Source: Xanthomonas translucens pv. translucens DSM 18974 (GTDB lineage: Bacteria; Pseudomonadota; Gammaproteobacteria; Xanthomonadales; Xanthomonadaceae). Taken from it: a DNA stretch of 21,167 nt. The notes under the pieces are model-generated. The model saw nothing but the letters and a program-made list of their open reading frames with translations. It made no database searches and was not told the DNA's origin. Numbering within the stretch: the stretch's first letter is position 1; each line of letters starts with the position of its first letter. This document shows positions 15,734-21,167 of the stretch, piece by piece. The stretch is taken from NCBI RefSeq assembly GCF_000331775.1, contig NZ_CAPJ01000133.1, positions 1 to 21,167 of the forward strand, in the 5' to 3' direction. Made by a program: the position numbers and the translations under genes.

Positions 15734-15897
15734 GGGACTCGGAACTCGGGACTCGGGACTCGAAAAGCAACGCTTCGATTCCCTGCCCGGCCTTGCGCAC
15801 CGGCTATTTTCTTAGTGGATGTTGCCGACCTACCTTCTCTGCTCTCCGCCCTTCCGCTCTCCGCTTTTGCTCTTCCGGGTCCCGAGTCCCGAGTCCC
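15734..15897. repeat. Inverted pair of heptamer arrays between ftsA and ftsZ
   Basis: 15734-15761 has four GGGACTC-type units (one GGAACTC). 15877-15897 has three GAGTCCC-type units. The two are inverted, with 115 bp between, so the RNA could fold into a long stem. They fill most of the 194-bp gap. Confidence 0.9.
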
Positions 15898-15901
15898 GGC
15901 C

Positions 15902-17137
15902 TCAAAACTCCCCGCGATACCAATTCTTCAATTTCTTGAACAGGCTGCCGGCGCGCCCGGTGGGCAGCGACGGACGCCGTGGGTGTTCGATCTGGCTGCC
16001 CATCAGCAGCAGGCCCACGCCGGTGGCGTGCACCGGGTTGCCGACCACTTCGCCCAGGCCGGTGACGTGCTGCGGGATGCCCACGCGTACCGGCATCTGC
16101 ACCATTTCCTCGGCCAGTTCGACCACGCCTTCCATCTTCGAGGCGCCACCGGTCAGCACCATGCCGGCGCGCACCAGTTCCTCGAAACCGGAGCGGCGCA
16201 GTTCGGCCTGCACCATCTCGAAGATCTCCTCGTAGCGGCCCTGCACCGCCTGCGCCAGCGAATGGCGCGGCATGCGCCGCGGCGGGCGGTCGCCGACGCT
16301 CGGCACCTGGATGCTTTCCTCGGCGGTGGCCAGCTGCGCCAGCGCGCAGGCGTAGCGCACCTTGATCTGCTCGGCTTCCGGGGTGGGCGTGCGCAGCATG
16401 TGCGCGATGTCGTTGGTGACGTGGTCGCCGGCGATCGGCAGCGAGGCGGTGTGGCAGATCGCGCCCTGCACGAACACCGCCAGGTCGGTGGTGCCGGCGC
16501 CCATGTCCACCAGCACCACGCCCAGCTCGCGCTCGTCGGCGGTCAGTACCGCGACCGAGGACGCCAGCGAGGACAGGATCAGGTCGTCCACCTGCAGGCC
16601 GCAGCGCTGCACGCACTTGCTGATGTTGGCCGCGGCCGACTGCGCGCACACCACCAGGTGCGCGTGCACCTCCAGGCGCACGCCGGTCATGCCGACCGGG
16701 TTGCGGATGCCTTCCTGCGAATCGTCGAGCACGTACTCGCGCGGGATCGCGTGCAGGATCCGCTGATCGGCCGGGATCGCCACCGCCTTGGCCGCTTCCA
16801 GCACCCGGTCCAGGTCGTTCCAGGTCACTTCGCCGTCGCGGATCGGCACGATCCCGGGCGAGTTCTTGCACTGCACGTGGTTGCCGGAGATCGACGCGTA
16901 GACCGAACGGATCTCGCAGCCGGCCATCAGCTCCGCTTCCTCGACCGCGCGCTGGATCGACTGCACGGTGGACTCGATGTCCACCACCACGCCGCGCTTG
17001 AGCCCGCGCGATTCGTGCGAACCGATGCCGATCACCTCGATCGGGTTGCCGGGCGAATACTCGCCGACCAGCGCGACGACCTTGGAGGTGCCGATGTCCA
17101 GTCCAACGATGAGGGATTTGTCGCCTTTGCGGTTCAT
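15902..17137 (-). CDS. ftsA: Cell division protein FtsA
   Basis: A 411-residue actin-like protein that tethers FtsZ to the inner membrane. The N-terminus NRKGDKSLIVGLDIGTSKV holds the phosphate-1 loop; GVVLVDMGAGTTDLAVF is the phosphate-2 loop, and VLTGGASKMEGVVELAEE is the adenosine motif. The C-terminus GSLFKKLKNWYRGEF is the amphipathic membrane helix. Its ATG at 17137 overlaps the ftsQ stop as ATGA, so it is coupled to ftsQ. It ends just before the heptamer array. Confidence 0.97.
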   Translation of the reverse strand: MNRKGDKSLIVGLDIGTSKVVALVGEYSPGNPIEVIGIGSHESRGLKRGVVVDIESTVQSIQRAVEEAELMAGCEIRSVYASISGNHVQCKNSPGIVPIRDGEVTWNDLDRVLEAAKAVAIPADQRILHAIPREYVLDDSQEGIRNPVGMTGVRLEVHAHLVVCAQSAAANISKCVQRCGLQVDDLILSSLASSVAVLTADERELGVVLVDMGAGTTDLAVFVQGAICHTASLPIAGDHVTNDIAHMLRTPTPEAEQIKVRYACALAQLATAEESIQVPSVGDRPPRRMPRHSLAQAVQGRYEEIFEMVQAELRRSGFEELVRAGMVLTGGASKMEGVVELAEEMVQMPVRVGIPQHVTGLGEVVGNPVHATGVGLLLMGSQIEHPRRPSLPTGRAGSLFKKLKNWYRGEF

Positions 17138-18012
17138 GTCTGGGTACTGCGTAGAAGGGAGAGGTGCGGGACCCGGGACTCGGGACTCGGGACGCGAAGA
17201 GCCGGTAATGCGAACGCGACCGCTTGAGCGCTCGTGCTTTTCCCGGGTTCCGGGTCCCGAGTCCCGAGCGCCGGCTTCTTCGCGTCCCGAGTCCCGGGTC
17301 CCGCGTCCCGGCTTTCAACGGCCTTGCGGCTCACCGTGAAGCCATTGGTGTAGCGCAGGTCGGCGCGCGCGATCGGCGCCTGCTCCGGCGTGGCCAGTTG
17401 CGGCAGCACGCGGGCGAAGCGCGCCAGGCGGGCGCGGGCGTCGTCGCGACCGACCACGACCTGCACGCCGTTGCCCAGCTGCAGCGACCAGCTGCCGCGC
17501 GCGTCCATCGCCACGCCGTCGACCTGCAGTCCGGACGGCGCGAACAGCGCACGCGATTCGTTGTACAGCGCGATCACGTCCTGCGCCTTGGCGTCCGGCC
17601 CGGCCAGCTGCGGCAGCGCCATGCCGCGCAGCTCGCTCGGCAGCGCGAAGATGCGGCCCTGCTCGGACAACATGCGATCGCTGCCCCAACGCGCGAACGG
17701 GCGGTGTTCGGTGACGCGCACTTCCAACACGTCCGGCCAGCGCTTGCGCACCCGCGCGCTCTCCACCCACGGCAAGCGCTCGATCGCGTTCTGCGCGTCC
17801 TGCAGGCGCACCGCGAAGAAACCGCGGCGCGCATAAGGCAGCAGCACCTGGCGCAACTGCTCGGCCGGCACGCGCTTGAAGTCGCCGCTGACCTGCAGCC
17901 GGCTCAACGGCCAGCGCTCGGCGCCGACCCAGCCGTTGAGCACCGCCACCACCGGCAGCGCGACCAGCGCCAGCGCCAGCAGCCAGGCGAGGATGCGCAG
18001 CAGGGCGGTCAT
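17134..18012 (-). CDS. ftsQ: Cell division protein FtsQ with a repeat-derived C-terminal tail
   Basis: A 292-residue bitopic protein that links the divisome to the FtsL/FtsB complex. It has a membrane segment at about 5-26 (LRILAWLLALALVALPVVAVL), a POTRA domain (LQVSGDFKRVPAEQLRQVLL) and the beta domain ending in RYTNGFTVSRKAV. At this point FtsQ normally finishes, but here about 60 further residues (233-292) run through three heptamer arrays ([26 protein letters not shown]). The tail ends at an ATGA overlap with ftsA. The body and order are normal, so the gene is probably functional; the tail looks like read-through of repeat DNA. The start at 18012 has GAGG nine bases upstream. It follows ddl by 160 bp. 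Confidence 0.93.
   Translation of the reverse strand: MTALLRILAWLLALALVALPVVAVLNGWVGAERWPLSRLQVSGDFKRVPAEQLRQVLLPYARRGFFAVRLQDAQNAIERLPWVESARVRKRWPDVLEVRVTEHRPFARWGSDRMLSEQGRIFALPSELRGMALPQLAGPDAKAQDVIALYNESRALFAPSGLQVDGVAMDARGSWSLQLGNGVQVVVGRDDARARLARFARVLPQLATPEQAPIARADLRYTNGFTVSRKAVESRDAGPGTRDAKKPALGTRDPEPGKSTSAQAVAFALPALRVPSPESRVPHLSLLRSTQT
17168..17309. repeat. Heptamer arrays inside the 3' end of ftsQ
   Basis: 17168-17195 has four GGGACTC-type units; 17245-17268 and 17282-17309 have GAGTCCC-type units with variants (GGGTCCC, GCGTCCC). They lie within the ftsQ frame and are translated into its C-terminal tail. Confidence 0.9.
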
Positions 18013-18035
18013 GCGTTCGCCTCATGGCGAACGCC

Positions 18036-18168
18036 GGGACTCGGGACTCGGGACTCGGGACTCGTAAAAGCGGCGCCCCTGGCGACAATGCGCGCGCGCT
18101 CGATCGGGCGTAGCAGGGTATCCGTTGCGCGCGGCGCTCCGAGTCCCGAGTCCCGAGTCCCGAGTCCC
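18036..18168. repeat. Perfect inverted pair of 4x heptamer arrays between ftsQ and ddl
   Basis: 18036-18063 is four perfect GGGACTC units and 18141-18168 four perfect GAGTCCC units, separated by 77 bp. They could form a 28-bp stem in RNA between ddl and ftsQ. Confidence 0.95.
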
Positions 18169-18172
18169 GACC

Positions 18173-19132
18173 TCACAGCGTCTGCTCCAGCACGCGCCAC
18201 ACCAATTCTTCGAAGCCGATGCCAGCCTGGCGTGCGGCCTTGGGCACCAGCGAGTGGCTGGTCATGCCCGGCGCGGTGTTGGCTTCCAACAGCGCGAAAT
18301 CGCCGCTGGCGCCGTCGCGCATCACGTCCACGCGGCCCCAGCCGCGGCAGCCGGCAGCGCGGAACGCGGCCAGCGCCAGCTCGCCGAGCGTGCGCTCGTC
18401 TTCGCCGTCCAGGCCCGGGCACAGATACTGCGTGTCCTCGGCCACGTACTTGGCGTGGTAGTCGTACCACTGGCCCTTGGGCACGATGCGGATCGACGGC
18501 AACGCGGTGTCGCCGAGGATGGCCACGGTCAGTTCGTCGCCGACGATCATCTGCTCCATCAGCAGTTCGCCGTCGTAGCGGGCGGCCAGCGCCACCGCCT
18601 CGTCCAGCTGGGCGGGTTCGAACACCCGGGTCACGCCGACGCTGGAGCCTTCGTTGGCCGGCTTGACGATCACCGGCAGGCCCAACTGGTCGGCGGCGGC
18701 ATGGATCGCCTCGGCCTGCGCGGTCGCCGCCAGGCGCACGTAGCACGGTGTCGGCAGGCCCAGCGACAGCCACACCTGCTTGGTCCGCACCTTGTCCATG
18801 CTCAGCGCCGAGCCCAGCACCGGCGAACCGGTGTAAGGCACGCCGAACGCCTCCATCAGGCCCTGCACGATGCCGTCTTCGCCGCCGCCGTTGTGGCCGT
18901 GCAGCACGTTGAACACGCGATCGAAACGCTTCTCCACCAGCGCCTGCGCCAGCGCCGCAATGCCGTCCACCGCGACCGCATCGACGCCGCGCGCGCGCAG
19001 CGCCTCGAGCACGTTGCGGCCCGAATCCAGCGACACCTCGCGCTCGCTGGAGGTGCCGCCGAGCAGCACCGCGACGCGGCCGAACACGGCCGGGTCGGTG
19101 TGGCGCGGCGGCGGGAAAGGCTGCGCGCTCAT
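18173..19132 (-). CDS. ddl: D-alanine--D-alanine ligase
   Basis: A 319-residue ATP-grasp enzyme that makes the D-Ala-D-Ala dipeptide for peptidoglycan. Motifs: [10 protein letters not shown] (N-terminal), [25 protein letters not shown] (ATP-binding Lys) and the metal-binding [15 protein letters not shown]. The Lys, Glu and Asn needed for activity are present. It starts at 19132 as an ATGA overlap with murC, so it is coupled. A longer frame upstream is an out-of-phase reading of murC. It ends five bases from the heptamer array. Confidence 0.96.
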   Translation of the reverse strand: MSAQPFPPPRHTDPAVFGRVAVLLGGTSSEREVSLDSGRNVLEALRARGVDAVAVDGIAALAQALVEKRFDRVFNVLHGHNGGGEDGIVQGLMEAFGVPYTGSPVLGSALSMDKVRTKQVWLSLGLPTPCYVRLAATAQAEAIHAAADQLGLPVIVKPANEGSSVGVTRVFEPAQLDEAVALAARYDGELLMEQMIVGDELTVAILGDTALPSIRIVPKGQWYDYHAKYVAEDTQYLCPGLDGEDERTLGELALAAFRAAGCRGWGRVDVMRDGASGDFALLEANTAPGMTSHSLVPKAARQAGIGFEELVWRVLEQTL

Positions 19133-20565
19133 GACTTGGCTCCGCCGACGAAGCCGTCCTGGGCGATGTGCTGGGCGACGTAACCGATGTCGCCCGCACC
19201 CATCATCAACAGCAGATCGCCGTCCTGCAGCACATCCGGCAGCACGTTGCTCAACTCGGCGACCTGCCCGACCACCACCGGCTCGCTGCGCCCACGCGCA
19301 CGGATCGCGCGCGCCAGCGAACGCGCATCGGCGCCGGGGATCGGCGCTTCGCCGGCCGGGTAGACCTCGCTGAGCACCAACGCATCCACTTCCGACAGCA
19401 CCGCGGCGAACGCGTCGAACTGGTCGCGGGTGCGGCTGTAGCGGTGCGGCTGGAACGCGACCACCAGGCGCTTGTCCGGCCAACCGCCGCGCGCGGCGGC
19501 GAACACCGCGGCCAGTTCGCGCGGATGGTGGCCGTAGTCGTCGACCAGGCGCACGCGTGCGCCCGCGGCGGTGGTCACTTCGCCCAGATCGTTGAAGCGG
19601 CGGCCGATGCCGGCGAAGCTCTGCAACGCACTGGCGATCGCCTCGGGCGCCACGCCCAGCTGCCAGCCGATCGCGGCGGCTGCCAGCGCGTTGAGCACGT
19701 TGTGCCGGCCCGGCAACGCCAACGTCACCGGCGTGCTGCTGCCTTCCGGCAGGCGCAGGGTGAAGCGCATGCGCGGGCCGTCCTGGATCACGTCTTCGGC
19801 GCGCACGTCGGCGTTTTCGCTGAGGCCGTAGCTCATCACGTGGCGCGGGGTCTTGGCGGCCAGCGCGGCCACTTCCGGATCGTCGATGCACAGCACCGCC
19901 AGCCCGTAGAACGGCAGGCGCTGCAGGAATTCGGCGAACGCGGCCTGCACCCGGGCGAAATCGTTGCCGTAGTTCTCCAGGTGATCGGCGTCGATGTTGG
20001 TGATCACCGAGATCAGCGGATTCAGGCGCAGGAAGCTGCCGTCGCTCTCGTCGGCCTCGGCCACCAGCCACTGGCCGCCGCCGAGCTTGGCGTTGGCGCC
20101 GGCGGCGAGCAGCTGCCCGCCGATCACGAAGGTCGGGTCCAGCCCGCCTTCGCTGAGCACCGCCGCGGCCAGGCTGGTGGTGGTGGTCTTGCCGTGCGTG
20201 CCGGCCACCGCGATGCCGCGGCGGAAGCGCATCAGCTCGGCCAGCATCGCCGCGCGCGGCATGATCGGGATGCGCTGGCTGCGCGCCTCCATCAGTTCAG
20301 GGTTGTCGTCGCGGATCGCGCTGGACACCACCACGCAGTCGGTGCCGAGCACGTTGGCCGCCGAATGCCCGCGCATCACCCGTGCGCCGAGCGTGACCAG
20401 GCGCCGCGTCGCCGCGTTGTCGGCGTTGTCCGACCCCGAGACCTCGTAGCCCAGAGTCAGCATGACCTCGGCGATGCCGCTCATGCCGGTGCCGCCGATG
20501 CCGACGAAGTGCACGCGCGGGAACGCGCGGACCAGGTCGCCGGTGTCGTGGAGACGCCGGATCAT
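19129..20565 (-). CDS. murC: UDP-N-acetylmuramate--L-alanine ligase
   Basis: A 478-residue Mur ligase that adds L-Ala to UDP-MurNAc. It has the nucleotide-fold loop [15 protein letters not shown] (22-36), the ATP loop GTHGKT (122-127), DADHLENYG, and the C-terminal [13 protein letters not shown] and MGAGDIGYV motifs. Length is normal. It starts at 20565 as an ATGA overlap with the murG stop, and ends as an ATGA overlap with ddl. Confidence 0.97.
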   Translation of the reverse strand: MIRRLHDTGDLVRAFPRVHFVGIGGTGMSGIAEVMLTLGYEVSGSDNADNAATRRLVTLGARVMRGHSAANVLGTDCVVVSSAIRDDNPELMEARSQRIPIMPRAAMLAELMRFRRGIAVAGTHGKTTTTSLAAAVLSEGGLDPTFVIGGQLLAAGANAKLGGGQWLVAEADESDGSFLRLNPLISVITNIDADHLENYGNDFARVQAAFAEFLQRLPFYGLAVLCIDDPEVAALAAKTPRHVMSYGLSENADVRAEDVIQDGPRMRFTLRLPEGSSTPVTLALPGRHNVLNALAAAAIGWQLGVAPEAIASALQSFAGIGRRFNDLGEVTTAAGARVRLVDDYGHHPRELAAVFAAARGGWPDKRLVVAFQPHRYSRTRDQFDAFAAVLSEVDALVLSEVYPAGEAPIPGADARSLARAIRARGRSEPVVVGQVAELSNVLPDVLQDGDLLLMMGAGDIGYVAQHIAQDGFVGGAKS

Positions 20566-21167
20566 GCGGCGCCTCCTGTGGAGGCGGCGGGACTCGGGAC
20601 CCGGGACTCGGGACTCGGGGGAAGCGGAGCGGCGGCGCTACGCGCCACCCCATTGGAATCGTCTGCTTGCATATGTTTTTGCTCTTGTTCTTGCTGTTGA
20701 CGAGTCCCGAGTCCCGAGTCCCGAGTCCCGGCTCCATCGAGTCCCGAGTCCCGAGTCCCGGCTTCTTCCAGAATGATGTCCGCGATCCGCTCAGCCGCAT
20801 CCGGCTTGGCCAGGCTGCGGGCGGCCTCGGCCATGGACAGGCGCCGTGCGGGGTGGCCGAGCAGGTCGCGCAGCACACCCTGCAGGTTGGTCGCCAGGGC
20901 ATCGTCCTGCTTCAGCAGCACCGCGGCGCCGCGTTCGACCAGGTAGTCGGCGTTGCGGGTCTGGTGGTCGTCGACCGCGGCGGCGAACGGCACCAGCACG
21001 CTGCCGATGCCGACCGCGCACAGTTCGGCCAGGGTCGAGGCGCCGGCGCGGCACACGATCAGGTCGGCCCAGGCGTAGGCGGCGGCCATGTCGCCGATGA
21101 AGGCTTCGACGCTGGCGGCGACGCCGGCCTCGGCATAGGCCTGGGCCGCTTCGTCGCGCAGTTTCTC
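20562..21167 (-). CDS. murG: MurG glycosyltransferase C-terminal part, with a repeat-derived tail (partial)
   Basis: The 201 visible residues are the C-terminal domain of the enzyme that makes lipid II from lipid I. Visible: [27 protein letters not shown], the UDP-GlcNAc-binding strand-turn, and [19 protein letters not shown]. The N-terminal half lies off the right edge. The normal end is [11 protein letters not shown] (to visible residue 136). After it come about 65 residues that read through heptamer repeats ([20 protein letters not shown], then SPESRVPSP near the end) and finish as an ATGA overlap with murC. The body shows no break. Confidence 0.93.
   Translation of the reverse strand, partial: EKLRDEAAQAYAEAGVAASVEAFIGDMAAAYAWADLIVCRAGASTLAELCAVGIGSVLVPFAAAVDDHQTRNADYLVERGAAVLLKQDDALATNLQGVLRDLLGHPARRLSMAEAARSLAKPDAAERIADIILEEAGTRDSGLDGAGTRDSGLGTRQQQEQEQKHMQADDSNGVARSAAAPLPPSPESRVPSPAASTGGAA
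20589..20759. repeat. Heptamer arrays inside the 3' end of murG
   Basis: 20589-20616 has four GGGACTC-type units (one GGGACCC). 20702-20729 has four and 20739-20759 three GAGTCCC units. They are inverted, about 85 bp apart, and lie within the murG frame, coding for its C-terminal tail. Confidence 0.92.

Noticed and set aside
15734..15897. CRISPR array suggested by regularly repeated units
   Set aside because: Units are 7 bp and contiguous without spacers, and appear inverted in pairs; this is tandem repeat DNA.
12882..20700. Long plus-strand frames opposite lpxC, ftsZ, ftsA, ftsQ, ddl and murC
   Set aside because: All lie opposite well-supported genes and show the same GC-driven composition with no recognisable domain.

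Overview
The window looks like a chromosomal segment of a xanthomonad (Xanthomonadaceae, most likely Xanthomonas). The reasons are high-GC housekeeping genes in the order murG-murC-ddl-ftsQ-ftsA-ftsZ-lpxC, a divergent dciA, an M23 peptidase gene, a 912-residue SecA, and a MutT with a thiamine-phosphate-synthase-like C-terminal domain, together with GGGACTC heptamer repeats between genes. Genus is inferred from gene content and memory, not from a search. Nearly everything is read from the minus strand; dciA is the only plus-strand gene.

Layout, left to right: 1-581 is mutT (its C-terminus lies off the window). 802-1175 is a frameshifted VOC/glyoxalase-like gene. 1153-8150 is an AT-rich accessory island. 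8151-8714 is a non-coding stretch with a promoter, a C12 tract, the secA terminator and two 117-bp repeats. 8715-14111 holds secA, the M23 peptidase, dciA and lpxC. 14112-14486 is non-coding with a terminator, a hairpin and a copy of the ftsZ 3' end. 14487-21167 is the division and cell-wall cluster (ftsZ, ftsA, ftsQ, ddl, murC, partial murG).

The island is the main find. In transcription order it encodes an HlyD-type membrane fusion protein, a 45-residue precursor peptide (6671-6808), a SPASM-domain protein without a radical-SAM cysteine motif, a graspetide-type ATP-grasp ligase, a 72-residue orphan protein, a secreted ChaN/erythromycin-esterase-like protein broken by a G11 tract, and a C39-peptidase ABC exporter. 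This matches a 'grasp-with-spasm' RiPP cassette with bacteriocin-type export. Proposed working order: the ATP-grasp enzyme (helped by the SPASM protein) joins acidic side chains to Ser/Thr/Lys in the core; the C39 domain cuts after the Gly-Ala end of the leader; the ABC/HlyD pair exports the product, needing an outer-membrane TolC-like partner encoded elsewhere. A strong hairpin plus U-run after the precursor gene probably sets precursor excess over the enzymes.

The cell-wall cluster carries a second unusual pattern: inverted pairs of (GGGACTC)n and (GAGTCCC)n arrays at four junctions. At two of them the reading frame runs through the arrays, giving FtsQ and MurG low-complexity C-terminal tails of about 60 and 65 residues that end in ATGA overlaps with the next gene.
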